From Urbifossiella limnaea (lineage in GTDB: Bacteria > Planctomycetota > Planctomycetia > Gemmatales > Gemmataceae), in contig NZ_CP036273.1 in the NCBI RefSeq assembly GCF_007747215.1, forward strand, positions 6,494,322 through 6,558,321: a stretch of 64,000 nt of DNA, given 5' to 3'. The stretch's first letter is position 1. Every line of letters starts with the position of its first letter. Shown here one piece after another: positions 42,206-51,578 of the stretch. A model generated the notes under the pieces. The model was given only the letters and a program-made list of their open reading frames with translations. It was not told the origin of the DNA and ran no database searches. A program made the position numbers and the translations under genes.

Positions 42206-44548
42206 CTAATCCCTCGGCCGGGCGAACGGGTTGTTGTCGCCGGCCGCGCCCACCGGCGCCGCCGTCTCCACGTTCTTCTGCCACGCCGTCCACTCGGCCA
42301 CGTCGCGGACGCGCTCCGGGTTCGCCATGTCGTCCTTGCTGTTGCGCACCATCAGCCGGCCGTCCGGCCGCACGATCAGCAGCTCGGTGTTCACGTCCTC
42401 GATCACCGGCGACTTGCCGGCGAACCGGGTCGTCACCTTGCCGCCCTCGAAGTCCACGAGCACGTCGCGGCCGACGAACTCCTCCACGAGCCACCCCTTC
42501 GGGGTGCTCGCGTCCTTCCCCTTGCCGACCTTCTCGGTCTGCAACTCGCGGAGCTGGTAGCGGTCCTCCTCGCTGCTCCACAGCGGCAGCTTGACGTAGG
42601 TCTTGCGGCCGATGAACCCGCTGCGGGCCACCGGCATCTCGGCCGCCACCCACGCCCCGACCGGCTCGCGCTGGTTGGTGCCGCTGTCCACCCGTACCTG
42701 CTCCAGCCACGTCATCTTCTGCACCACCGTGTGCGTGTTGCCCGCCGGCAGCTTGAACCGCGCCTCCAGCGACTGCTGCTTCCCGTACGCCGCCTTCACG
42801 TCCTCCTCGTACTTCACCGGGTCGTACGCGAACAGGTGCGACTCGCGCGGCACCGTCAGCGGCTCGCCGAGCCGCGTCCACGGGCCGGGCAGGGTCTTGA
42901 AGCTCTCCCCGGCCAGCACCGGGTTGGCCATCGACTTCGGGTTGCCGTAGTTCGGGTTGATCAGCTTCACCCGCAGCATGTACTCGTAGGAGTACCCGGG
43001 CCGCACGTCGGGGTCGATGAACCGCACCAGGATGTCGTCGATCTCCACGCCCGCGGCCGTCAGCGGGTTACCCAGGCCCGACTCCAGCTTCCCCTCGCCG
43101 CCGCCCGGCGGCGGCATCATCATCCCCGCGCCCGCCCCGCCGTACACGGCGGTGCCGGCGCCGGTGGTCGGGGCGAAGATGCCGGTCCGCGCCGACTGCG
43201 GCCCCTCCTTCCCCTTGCCCGTGAGCCGCTCCAGCACCGCCGACTTCTGCACCTGCGGGGCGGCGGCGTCCTTCATCTTCCGGACCGTGTCGAGGATCGG
43301 CGGCAGCTTCACCTCGGGGTACTTGCCGAGCTCGTCGACCAGTTCGGGGAGGAACATGACCAGGTTGTCCTCGTACCGGTAGAAGTACGGCAGGTAGGCG
43401 CTGATGCCGGTCTTGTCCTTCTTGTCGGCCCCCTCCAGGTGGGTGCTCAGCATCCGCGACGCGACCAACTCCTGGTACTTGTCGATGTACCGGTAGTCGT
43501 ACCAGCCGACGGTGTCGTTGTCCTTCTGGCTGGACACCACCTCCGCGTACTTCTTCCCGGTGCCGACGATCGTGCCGTCCGGGGCGATCACCCGGCGGCG
43601 CACGTCGAACCCGTCGAACCGCACGAAGGGGGCGGCCTCGGCGGCCGTCTTCATCCGCAGCGCCCGCTTCATCTCCTCGGCCTGCTTCTTGAACGGGAAG
43701 GTGGCGTTCACCACCACCATCCGCAGCGGCACCACGGTCATCGCCGGCAGCTTCCCCTCGGCGGCGGCCCGGTCCAGGTCCTCGACGGGGATGTAGTTGA
43801 TGGTCGTCTCGGAGCGCATGCCGCCCTGGTTGAACCCGCCACTGCCGCCCTCACCCGGCGGCATGATCCCCGGGCCGGACGAACTCGACCCGGGACCGGG
43901 GCCGGACGAACTCGACCCAGGGCCGGGGCCGGCCGTCGGCGGGCCGGACGGGCCGAACGCCGGCCCGGTCGGCGGTTGCGCGCCGGCCTTCTGGGCGTTG
44001 CGGGCCTTCCCGGCATTCCCCTTGATCGCGGCGAGGGCGTCCTTGATCTTCTGCTTGTCGGCCTCGGCCACCTTCTTGACCACCTTCACGGCGATCTTCG
44101 CCCCGCCCTCGGGGTCCAGCACGATGTCGTGGGCCTTCATCGGCGCCCGCACCAGGTCCACCTGGAACGAGCCGATCCGGTCCACCCGCGGGTTCTCGCG
44201 CTTCGTGTCCGGCCGGGCCGTCGGGTCGAACATCACCCCGGACAGCGGGAAGTCGCTCGCCGCGATCTGGATGTACCCGCCGGGCTTCGTCGGGTCGTAC
44301 ATGCCCGTCAGCGGCGGGACGGCGCTGGGGTCGGCCGGGTCGCCGACGGACCGCTGGATCTGCTGCGCCTTCGAGGTGAGGCCGTCGGCGATCTTCTTGG
44401 GGTCCTTCGCCTCGGTGTAGGTGGTGCCGCCCAGGAAGAGGAGCAACAGCAGGCCGGCCCCGGCGACGCCGAGGACGACGTACTCCCCCTTCTTGAGCAT
44501 GAACTCCTTGATGTCGAACTTCGGCTTCGACGACTTCGACTTGGCCAT
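42206..44548 (-). CDS. Pilus/type II secretion-like operon protein 3 (bitopic, planctomycete-type)
   Basis: A 780-aa protein: short basic cytoplasmic start, one membrane helix (GEYVVLGVAGAGLLLLLFLGG, about 21-41), then a large periplasmic part. Two linkers are rich in Gly/Pro/Ser, including GPGPGSSSSGPGPGSSSS near 215. It lies third after the PilM-PilN fusion and another bitopic protein, the position of PilO/PilP or GspM-like partners, but no direct similarity to those was visible. It is probably part of an inner-membrane platform. 84 bases separate it from gene 2. Confidence 0.6.
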   Translation of the reverse strand: MAKSKSSKPKFDIKEFMLKKGEYVVLGVAGAGLLLLLFLGGTTYTEAKDPKKIADGLTSKAQQIQRSVGDPADPSAVPPLTGMYDPTKPGGYIQIAASDFPLSGVMFDPTARPDTKRENPRVDRIGSFQVDLVRAPMKAHDIVLDPEGGAKIAVKVVKKVAEADKQKIKDALAAIKGNAGKARNAQKAGAQPPTGPAFGPSGPPTAGPGPGSSSSGPGPGSSSSGPGIMPPGEGGSGGFNQGGMRSETTINYIPVEDLDRAAAEGKLPAMTVVPLRMVVVNATFPFKKQAEEMKRALRMKTAAEAAPFVRFDGFDVRRRVIAPDGTIVGTGKKYAEVVSSQKDNDTVGWYDYRYIDKYQELVASRMLSTHLEGADKKDKTGISAYLPYFYRYEDNLVMFLPELVDELGKYPEVKLPPILDTVRKMKDAAAPQVQKSAVLERLTGKGKEGPQSARTGIFAPTTGAGTAVYGGAGAGMMMPPPGGGEGKLESGLGNPLTAAGVEIDDILVRFIDPDVRPGYSYEYMLRVKLINPNYGNPKSMANPVLAGESFKTLPGPWTRLGEPLTVPRESHLFAYDPVKYEEDVKAAYGKQQSLEARFKLPAGNTHTVVQKMTWLEQVRVDSGTNQREPVGAWVAAEMPVARSGFIGRKTYVKLPLWSSEEDRYQLRELQTEKVGKGKDASTPKGWLVEEFVGRDVLVDFEGGKVTTRFAGKSPVIEDVNTELLIVRPDGRLMVRNSKDDMANPERVRDVAEWTAWQKNVETAAPVGAAGDNNPFARPRD

Positions 44549-44632
44549 GGCGCACCCTGGGTCGGGTCGGGGTGTTCGGGGTCTGGTGTAGGGGTCGGGC
44601 GGGCCGGGGGCGTTGGCCCCCGGCCCCTCGGT

Positions 44633-46645
44633 TCAGGGCTTCGGCGCGGGCGTCGGCTCCGTCTTCGGCGCGGGTGTCGGCTCGGGCGTCGGGGTGGTCG
44701 CCGCCGTCGGCGTCGCCGGGGCGTTGGGGTCGGTTGGCACCTGGTACTTCTCGTACAGCGACACGATGCCGTAGATCGTCAGCTCGACCAGCCCCGCGGT
44801 GAGCTGGCTCTCGGAGATCGAGGTCAGGGTACCACCGGGGCTGCCGGGGCCGGGCATGACCCCGGGGCCGGGCATGGGCATCACCCCGGGGCCGGGCATC
44901 CCCGGCGGGCCGGACGCGCTCCCGGGGCCGCCGCGGCCGAAGCCGGGACGCCCCATGCTGGCCCCAGGGCCGCCGTCCTCGCCGGGGGGGCCGCCGAAGC
45001 CGATGCCGGAGGTGCCGGGGCCGGTCGTGGCCACGCCGCCCTCGCCGCCGTACCCGCCGCCCCCCTCCGCGCCGCCCCCAGACAGGGTGCCGGTGAACCG
45101 CTTCCAGTGGACCTGCGTGGTCTGGAAGCGCAGCGGCGAGTTGGCGTAGGCGATCAGCACGTCCTGCACGTAGGCCTGGTCCACCACCACGGTGATGGCC
45201 ACCGGCATCCGCCGCACCTGGGCCGTCACCTCGACGTAGCGCTTGCGGTTGCCGTCCACCACCGCCTCGACCGGGCCGCCGGCGCCGCCGCCGGTGCCGC
45301 CGGGTATCATGCCCGCGCCCGGCTGCAGAGGGGTGGTCCCCGACGACGACGACGACGGCCCCCGCATCCCGTCCGGCGGCCCGCTCGCGCCGGCGGAGCC
45401 GGCGTCGGCCTTCTCGGCCTCCTTCTTGTACGACTCGAACTCGGGCATCTTCAGCGGCATCAGGGCGTGCCGGCTGTCCTTGTACCCCAGGGCCACGGCG
45501 TCGATCCGGCGGACCGGCACGGTGCGGGTGTCGAACACCTGCTCGACCCGGGTGATGACGGCCTGGTCGAGCCCGCCGGGGATGAGGCCGTCGGGGATGT
45601 TGTGCTCCTCGGTGCGGACGATCTCGCGCTCCTCGCCGCCGCGGAGGAACTCGCCGCCGACGTGGAACGGGAACGGGCGGGCCTGCTTGTCGCCGGTCAG
45701 CCACACGTTCAGCGTCAGCTTGGCGCCGAGGCCGAGCGGCTGGAGGCGGTCGGTGACGTTCTTGATGCGGCCCACCAGCACCGGCCGGCGGTCCTTCTCG
45801 TCCGGGATCACCTTCAGCTCGACGCGCCAGTTGCGGCTCTGGAACGCCCGGTGGGTGGGGCTGTCGGTCGCCTTGTTGTTCGCGTCCAGCAGCGGCACCC
45901 GGGTGAACGTGCCGACGGCGTCGTTGACGGCCTTCACCTGGCCGAGGACCGCGCGCTGGACCCACACGTCCTCCATCGCCAGCCAGATCTGCTCGGACGT
46001 CGGCACGCGGACGCCCCAGCCGTTGTCGCCGCCGGCGCCGACGGGCGGGAAGTAGATGTGGCGGAGGACGCTCTGCCAGCCGCCGAGGAACTCGGTCGGG
46101 GCCACCTTGTCGGCCATGCCGGTGCCGGGGAACCCGGGGCGGGCGTTGGAGAACTCGGCGAGGTACACCTCGCGCACCTTGAACACGTTCAGCTCGTCGC
46201 CGGTGGCGGAGGCGAACTTGTCGCCGAACTTGAGCTGGTTCTTGTCGGTGGCGTAGTCGGGGGTGTAGGCGTACTTCTCGAGCAGCTGCGCCTTCGGCCA
46301 GCGGAGGAGGTTGCGGTCCTGGTCCTGCGTCAGGACCTCCTTACCGGCGGCGTCCTTGGTGCGGACGACGCCGATCTGCCGCTCCCAGTTCTCCTTCCAC
46401 AAGTCGACCTTCTTCTCCTCCAGCTTGCCGCGCTGGTCGTCGAGCAGCTTGATGAGCGGGTCGGACTTCACGCCGGTCTTGCCGGCGATCTCCTTCTCGG
46501 CGTCGGCGACGGCCTTGGTCTTGGCCTCGATGGCGGCGCCGACGGTGGCCGAGACGACGAAGGCGGCGATGAGGACCACCACGGGGACGACCCCGAGGAG
46601 GATCCAGAAGTGGTGCTTCTTCAGTTGGTCCTTGTCGATGCTCAT
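44633..46645 (-). CDS. Pilus/type II secretion-like operon protein 2 (bitopic, planctomycete-type)
   Basis: A 670-aa protein: cytoplasmic MSIDKDQLKKHH, one membrane helix (FWILLGVVPVVVLIAAFVVS), a coiled-coil segment (KTKAVADAEKEIAGK, DDQRGKLEEKKVDLWKE), and a large periplasmic region. The layout (short tail, one helix, coiled coil, periplasmic fold) is that of PilN/PilO-type proteins, only much longer. It has Ser/Gly/Pro linkers (GPSSSSSG; many PGPGVMP-like units) and a Pro/Thr/Lys C-terminus. It sits 63 bases behind the PilM-PilN gene. Confidence 0.6.
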   Translation of the reverse strand: MSIDKDQLKKHHFWILLGVVPVVVLIAAFVVSATVGAAIEAKTKAVADAEKEIAGKTGVKSDPLIKLLDDQRGKLEEKKVDLWKENWERQIGVVRTKDAAGKEVLTQDQDRNLLRWPKAQLLEKYAYTPDYATDKNQLKFGDKFASATGDELNVFKVREVYLAEFSNARPGFPGTGMADKVAPTEFLGGWQSVLRHIYFPPVGAGGDNGWGVRVPTSEQIWLAMEDVWVQRAVLGQVKAVNDAVGTFTRVPLLDANNKATDSPTHRAFQSRNWRVELKVIPDEKDRRPVLVGRIKNVTDRLQPLGLGAKLTLNVWLTGDKQARPFPFHVGGEFLRGGEEREIVRTEEHNIPDGLIPGGLDQAVITRVEQVFDTRTVPVRRIDAVALGYKDSRHALMPLKMPEFESYKKEAEKADAGSAGASGPPDGMRGPSSSSSGTTPLQPGAGMIPGGTGGGAGGPVEAVVDGNRKRYVEVTAQVRRMPVAITVVVDQAYVQDVLIAYANSPLRFQTTQVHWKRFTGTLSGGGAEGGGGYGGEGGVATTGPGTSGIGFGGPPGEDGGPGASMGRPGFGRGGPGSASGPPGMPGPGVMPMPGPGVMPGPGSPGGTLTSISESQLTAGLVELTIYGIVSLYEKYQVPTDPNAPATPTAATTPTPEPTPAPKTEPTPAPKP

Positions 46646-46708
46646 GGTCGGTCGCCGGGTGTGCGGGTGGGGGTGGCCCCGGCCGGGTGGCGGCCGGGGC
46701 GGTCGGGG

Positions 46709-49270
46709 TCAGCGGCCGTCGGCGGCGGGGGCGGCCGGGGCGGTGAGGGCGTCGGCCGGGGTCATCACCGGGACCGGCTCGCGCCACACGAACATGACCA
46801 CGAACTCGAACCGCTTGCGGGTGGTGCCCTCGATGAGGGCCGGGAGCGGCGGCAGGGTGACACCGCTGGACACGCTGCTGGACGACGACCCGACGGACGC
46901 GGTCGGCGGGGCGAGGCTGGTGCCGGACTCCGGCGCGCCGCCGCGGGGGCCGCCGCTGGAGCTGCCGGGGCCGGCGCCCTGGGCGCTGGCCTGCCCGCCG
47001 GGGCCGACCGGCGACCACGGGGGGCCGGCCGGCGGGGCCGCCGCCGCCTCGGCGCTGACGCCGCTGCTGCTGCTACCCGGCCCGCTCGGCCCGACCATAC
47101 CCGGGGGGGGGCCGCTGCTGGACGACGGGTTGCCCGGGGCGCCCGCGGCGGCCCCCGACGACAGCCCGCCGGCGTGGGCGTCCAGGTACGACCGGTTCAC
47201 GAACACCATCACGTTCGGGCTCGGGTTCTCCACCGGCCACACGTGGTAGATGAAGGCGTGCGACACCTTCCCCTTCACCGGGTCGGCCTCCAGCCCGGGG
47301 ATGTACTTGCCGGCCTTCTTGTCCCCGCCGTTCCGCTCCGCGTAGGTGGTGGACATCTTCTGCAGGTTGGCGATCAGCCCGTCGCGGATGAACGGCTCGG
47401 CGCCGGGGGTGCCGGGGCCGTAGTCGGTCCACCCGCGGATCTCGACCACCCACCCGCCGCCCTCCTTGACGTCCGGCTTCACCCGCTTGGTGGTCTCGTC
47501 CACCTTCTTTTCCTCGGGCAGCATGACCCGGGCGATGTCCTCGCCGAACCCGCGGGCCGGCTTCACCGTCTGGTCGCCGTACACCTCGTCGTCGATCTTG
47601 GTGAAGAACGCCGGCAGGTTGTCCACCCACCGCGGGTACACCGCCTCGATGTTGACGATGGCCAGGTGCCGCGGGTGCTCCGAGGTCTCGTACTGGAGCG
47701 CCTCCTCGATCGGCACGCCGTTGCTCATCCGGCGGCGGAACTGGTCGTACGCCGCCGCGCCCTTCCCCTCGGTGCTCTGCCACAGCTGCGGCGGGAGGTT
47801 CCCGTCGGCCCCCGGCCGCGGCAGCGCCGCCGACAGCACCTCCTGCAGCCGCGGCCAGTTCAGCCGCTCGTCCTGCCCGGACACCACGGCCTTCACCAGC
47901 ACCTTGCTGTCGGTCACGCCGGAGTTCGCCGTGTTGTACTTGCTCTCCTGGGTGGCCACCGTGGCGACGGCGTTCTTGGCCGTGCCCAGCGCCTGATCGA
48001 TTTTCGGGTCGGAAATCGACTTGTACGTCGCCCCGTACCCCAGCGCCAGCCCGGCCGTGCCGAGCAGCAGCGCCGCCGCGGCCGCGACGCCGTACGGCTT
48101 CTTGGCGCGGATCAGGCGTTCCGTGCGGATTTCCGTCGGCAGCAGGTTCGTGGTCAGCCGGGCCTCGCCGGCCCCTTGCAGGGCCAGGCCGTAGGCCACC
48201 GGGAAGGACAGGATGTTCTCGACGAACAGCGGGTCCTTCACGACCGTGTCGCCCTCCAGGCGGGCGAAGTCGCTCGGCTTCTTGACTTCGAGCGACAGCT
48301 TTTCCGCGAGGTACTTCTGGAGGCCGGGGAGGCGGAAGGCGCTGCCGAGGCCGACCATGTAGCCGACGTGGGCGTTGCGGTGCGTGTTCGTGAAGTAGCC
48401 CAGCGACCGCTGCACCTCGCCGACGAAGTCTTGCAGGACCGGCTTGAGCGCCTTGAGGATGGCCGGCAGCTCGGGGCTCTTGGCGGCGTTCCGCTTCAGG
48501 TGCTCGGCCTTGGCGAAGGTGAGCTTGAGCTCCTTCGTGAGGGCGCGGGTGAAGTTGTTGCCGCCGAGCGGGATCGGCCGCTGCCAGATGATCTTGCCGC
48601 CGTCGGTGATGATGAGGTTGCTCGCCTCGGTGCCGATGTCCAGCACCACGACGCAGCGGATCTTGCCGCGCGGCGTGTCCTCTTCCGGCGCCTCGTCCAG
48701 CGGCGGGGCCGGCACCTTGCCGCCCTTCCGCAGCAGGTCGTAGGTGGTGTAGTTCACCAGCGCCAGCGGCGACATCTGGATCGTGTGCACCTCGATCTTC
48801 GAGCCGCTGAAGTAGCCCATGTAGCGGCTGATCACGTCGCGCTTCAGCGCGAACAGGCCGACCTCCGTCTCCATCGCGAAGCCGTCCACGACCTCGCCGC
48901 CGGCGATCTTCTGGAAGTCCCAGACGACCTCGTCCAGCGGGAAGGGAATCTGCTGCTTGGCCTCGAACTTGACGATCTCGGCGATCTTCTTCTCTTCGAC
49001 GGGCGGCAGCTTGACGAACCGCGCCAGGCCGGACTGCCCCGGGATGCCGACGGCGACCTCGTCGCGGCCGATCTCGTTCCGCGAGAGGAACTTCTCGAGC
49101 GCCTCGCGGATGAGCATGTCCGGGTCGGCGTCGGGCTGGGAGAGGATTTTCGGGTGCTCGACGTAGTCGAACGCCGTGGCCGTGGGCTTGCCGTCGACCA
49201 GTTCGACGCGGACGGCCTTGAGGGCGCACTGCCCGATGTCGATGCCCCAGAAGCCGGTGGCGGGTGGCAT
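46709..49270 (-). CDS. pilM: PilM-PilN fusion, pilus/type II secretion assembly platform
   Basis: An 853-aa protein. Residues 1-370 are PilM, an actin-like ATPase: WGIDIGQCALKAVRVE (phosphate 1), VGIPGQSGLARFVKLPPVEEKKI, VVVLDIGTEASNLIITDG (phosphate 2), and a VGLGSAFRLPGL adenosine motif. At 373-380 comes TNLLPTEI, like the PilN 'iNLLP.e' start, followed by one membrane helix (393-414) and a periplasmic part. PilM normally binds the PilN tail; here they are one chain. The C-terminus has SSSS/GPG linkers and a final beta segment (KRFEFVVMFVWREPV). ATG at 49270 was chosen because GGAGAAG precedes it. Confidence 0.88.
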   Translation of the reverse strand: MPPATGFWGIDIGQCALKAVRVELVDGKPTATAFDYVEHPKILSQPDADPDMLIREALEKFLSRNEIGRDEVAVGIPGQSGLARFVKLPPVEEKKIAEIVKFEAKQQIPFPLDEVVWDFQKIAGGEVVDGFAMETEVGLFALKRDVISRYMGYFSGSKIEVHTIQMSPLALVNYTTYDLLRKGGKVPAPPLDEAPEEDTPRGKIRCVVVLDIGTEASNLIITDGGKIIWQRPIPLGGNNFTRALTKELKLTFAKAEHLKRNAAKSPELPAILKALKPVLQDFVGEVQRSLGYFTNTHRNAHVGYMVGLGSAFRLPGLQKYLAEKLSLEVKKPSDFARLEGDTVVKDPLFVENILSFPVAYGLALQGAGEARLTTNLLPTEIRTERLIRAKKPYGVAAAAALLLGTAGLALGYGATYKSISDPKIDQALGTAKNAVATVATQESKYNTANSGVTDSKVLVKAVVSGQDERLNWPRLQEVLSAALPRPGADGNLPPQLWQSTEGKGAAAYDQFRRRMSNGVPIEEALQYETSEHPRHLAIVNIEAVYPRWVDNLPAFFTKIDDEVYGDQTVKPARGFGEDIARVMLPEEKKVDETTKRVKPDVKEGGGWVVEIRGWTDYGPGTPGAEPFIRDGLIANLQKMSTTYAERNGGDKKAGKYIPGLEADPVKGKVSHAFIYHVWPVENPSPNVMVFVNRSYLDAHAGGLSSGAAAGAPGNPSSSSGPPPGMVGPSGPGSSSSGVSAEAAAAPPAGPPWSPVGPGGQASAQGAGPGSSSGGPRGGAPESGTSLAPPTASVGSSSSSVSSGVTLPPLPALIEGTTRKRFEFVVMFVWREPVPVMTPADALTAPAAPAADGR

Positions 49271-49609
49271 GGGTGTCTTCTCCGGGCCAGCGGGGGAACG
49301 CTGCGGCACAGGGTACGATACTTCAACGGGGGTGGGAAGACCCTCGTTGGCGGACGGTTTGGGCGGCTGTGGGCGTCAGGAGGGCGGCCGGGTTCGTTGA
49401 TATGGGGTCACCCGGGCGCACGCCGGTTGTTCGATCCGGTTCGTGCTCCAACAGATTCAGCGTAACCTCCCATTTTCGGGTTGTCAACTGACACAACGTG
49501 GTGAAGCCCGGGACGTTGGCGCGGTCGCGCCGGCGCCGCCGGCCCGGGGTTGCGGCCGCACGGTTCGCCCGGTATGCCGCGGCCGCGTAACCTGCGCGGA
49601 GGGCGGCGG
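49271..49609. other. 339-base divergent intergenic region
   Basis: Non-coding gap between the pilM-type gene (minus) and a membrane-protein gene (plus). It holds a candidate minus-strand promoter (49460-49488) in an unusually AT-rich tract (about 49440-49500). No repeat or RNA gene was seen; GGAGG lies just before the plus-strand ATG. Confidence 0.5.
49460..49488 (-). promoter_or_regulatory. Candidate sigma-70 promoter of the pilM-type operon
   Basis: Read on the minus strand: consensus -35 TTGACA (49488-49483), a 17-base spacer, and TACGCT (49465-49460). The start near 49453 would give a leader of about 180 bases before the pilM ATG. It is the best -35 match found in the window. Confidence 0.5.
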
Positions 49610-50953
49610 ATGCGGCGACTCGCGGACCACCCGGCGGCCCTCGCCGTGCTCGCGCTCGTCGTCGCCGCGGTCGGCGCCCGCCCCTACCCCGGTGGCTGGA
49701 ACGACGCCAGCCGCCTGGCGACAGTCGAATCGCTGGTGGACCGCGGCACCCTCGCCATCGACGACTCCGTGTTCCTGGCCCGCACGCAGGACAAGCTCCT
49801 CGTCCGCGGGCACTTCTACTCGGACAAGCCGGCCGTCGTGAGCCTGCTGCTCGCGGGTGCGGTGAAACCGCTGACGTGGCTCGGCCTCCCCGCACCGGGT
49901 GAGCGGCCCGACGTGTTCGCGTGGGTCGTGACGGTTCTCCTGAGCGGCGTCGGCTACGCGGCGGCGGTCGGCTGCCTGGCGGCGCTCGGCCGGCGCATCG
50001 GGCTGACGCCGGGGGTGCGGCTGCTGTGGCTGGCGGCGTTCGCGCTGGCGACGTTCGCGCCGACGTACACGCGCCACGCCAATGCCCACGCGGCGCAGCT
50101 CGGCGTGGCGGCGGCCATGTGCCTGCTGATGCTGCGGACGGCGACGGCCGGCGACACGCCCTGGGGCACGCTCGTCGGCCTGGGCACACTGGCGGGCGTC
50201 GGCTTCAACCTCGACTTCGGCACCGGCCCGCCGCTGGTGGCGCTGACGCTCGCGGCGGTGGCGTGGCGGTTCCGCCGCGTCGGGCCGGTGGCGGCGTTCG
50301 CGCTGGCGGTGCTGCCGTGGGTGGCGGCCGGCGTGGGGGTGAACTACGCGGTGTCGGGGAAGCCGCTGCCGATGAACATGTACCGCGAGTTCTTCGACTT
50401 TCCCGGCTCGCCGTTCACCGAGGCGAACCTGACGGGCTACAGCCGTCACGGCCCGCTGTCGCAGGCGCTGTACGCCGGGGGAATGCTGGTCGGCAAGCAC
50501 GGCTACTGGAACCACAACCTGCCGCTACTGCTGGCCGCGGTCGGGACGTGGGGTGTGCTGCGGCGCGCCTTCCCGGGCCGGGCGGAGCTGGTGGCGTTGC
50601 TGGGCTGGTGCGTCGGGGCGTGGGCGGCTTACGCGGTGCTGTCGAACAACATGGGCGGGCAGTGCTGTTCGGTGCGCTGGTTCGTGCCGTTCCTGGCCCC
50701 CGGCTTCTGGCTGCTCGCCGAGATTCTGAAGCAGCGCCCGCAGCTGGTGCCCGACTTCGCGGCGCTGTCCGGTTGGGGTGCGGTGCTGGCGGCGGTGATG
50801 TGGGCGAACGGCCCGTGGATCGACCGGATGGTGCCGGGGATGTGGTTCATTGCGGGCGCCGCGCTGCTGACGTGGGGCGCGGTGGCGGCGCGGCGCTGGC
50901 GCCGTCTGGCGGCGGTGACGGAGGCGACGGAAGTGCGGCGGCGGGCGGCGTGA
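49610..50953 (+). CDS. Polytopic membrane protein, GT-C-like
   Basis: A 447-aa protein with about ten membrane helices. The first long extracytoplasmic loop (WNDASRLATVESLVDRGTLAIDDS) and the following DKLLVRGHFYSDKPAVVS are typical of a widespread planctomycete membrane family that resembles ArnT/GT39-type glycosyltransferases. A second soluble loop lies at MNMYREFFDFPGSPF. No activity is provable from sequence. ATG at 49610 has GGAGG seven bases upstream; a longer frame to 49550 is less likely. Confidence 0.65.
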   Translation: MRRLADHPAALAVLALVVAAVGARPYPGGWNDASRLATVESLVDRGTLAIDDSVFLARTQDKLLVRGHFYSDKPAVVSLLLAGAVKPLTWLGLPAPGERPDVFAWVVTVLLSGVGYAAAVGCLAALGRRIGLTPGVRLLWLAAFALATFAPTYTRHANAHAAQLGVAAAMCLLMLRTATAGDTPWGTLVGLGTLAGVGFNLDFGTGPPLVALTLAAVAWRFRRVGPVAAFALAVLPWVAAGVGVNYAVSGKPLPMNMYREFFDFPGSPFTEANLTGYSRHGPLSQALYAGGMLVGKHGYWNHNLPLLLAAVGTWGVLRRAFPGRAELVALLGWCVGAWAAYAVLSNNMGGQCCSVRWFVPFLAPGFWLLAEILKQRPQLVPDFAALSGWGAVLAAVMWANGPWIDRMVPGMWFIAGAALLTWGAVAARRWRRLAAVTEATEVRRRAA

Positions 50954-50980
50954 TACGATACCGGTGAGGACGGCGCCACG

Positions 50981-51217
50981 ATGTCGCAGACGATCGACGT
51001 GACCGGCCTCACCGACGAGCAAGTACGGCGGTTGCAGACCCTCGTGAATGCCTTCCGTCGATTCCCCGGCGGACCGCCATCCACGTTCTGGGCTGGTTCT
51101 GTTCTCGCGGAAGGTACCCTCGAGTACTCGGACGGCTTGAAGGCTTGGGCGGAAGGTTTGCTGAAGGCTGGCCTGGTGACCGACACCGCAGAACAGTTAC
51201 CGACCCAAGATGCGTAA
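50981..51217 (+). CDS. Small protein, 78 aa, antitoxin-like
   Basis: A 78-aa acidic protein beginning SQTIDVTGLTDEQVRRLQTL, a pattern found in small planctomycete and cyanobacterial proteins that often accompany toxins. The rest (DGLKAWAEGLLKAG) is helical. No toxin gene follows: the next 360 bases are a long inverted repeat. Whether it is an orphan antitoxin is a guess. It lies 27 bases behind the membrane protein. Confidence 0.5.
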   Translation: MSQTIDVTGLTDEQVRRLQTLVNAFRRFPGGPPSTFWAGSVLAEGTLEYSDGLKAWAEGLLKAGLVTDTAEQLPTQDA

Positions 51218-51578
51218 CAGACTGTGACCCAGCCGCAGGTTGCCAGGTTGGCGAATGTGGTGCAGGTTCCCATCGGGCGTGGTTAATCCCCTCACCCCGC
51301 GTGCTTCGCCGCGACCCTCTCCCCCGAGGGGAGAGGGTGGGCGTGGTCCGCGCCACGCACGAGCAGGAAACCACGCGCCGACGCCCGAGCACGGCCCCTG
51401 CGTTCGCGTGTCGCTGCCCACCCGTGACGGGGGCCGGTGAGTTCCACCCTCTCCCCTCGGGGGAGAGGGTCGCGGCGAAGCACGCGGGGTGAGGGGGTGA
51501 ACCACGTCGGATGAAACCCGGTGGTCACGTCCGCGCCCCGACGGCCGACAGACGAAGCCCGAGTTGGCCCCGATCCCG
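51218..51578. other. 361-base intergenic region between convergent genes
   Basis: Contains no real ORF; the long frames are shadows of the repeat. Almost all of it is occupied by the inverted repeat at 51288-51496 and its 103-base centre. Confidence 0.7.
51288..51496. repeat. 53-bp perfect inverted repeat with CTCTCCCC...GGGGAGAG cores
   Basis: Arms 51288-51340 and 51444-51496 are exact reverse complements (about 60 with two mismatches), 103-base centre. Each arm has its own internal hairpin (CCCTCTCCCC CGAG GGGAGAGGG type), so the element can fold as two small hairpins or one long one. Located between two convergent stops. Confidence 0.92.

Noticed and set aside
50981-51217. A toxin-antitoxin pair at the small antitoxin-like gene
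   Set aside because: No toxin ORF lies on either side; the following bases are an inverted repeat.
51288-51496. CRISPR or integrated element at the 53-bp repeat
   Set aside because: Only two inverted copies, no direct repeat-spacer pattern, no cas, integrase or tRNA end nearby.
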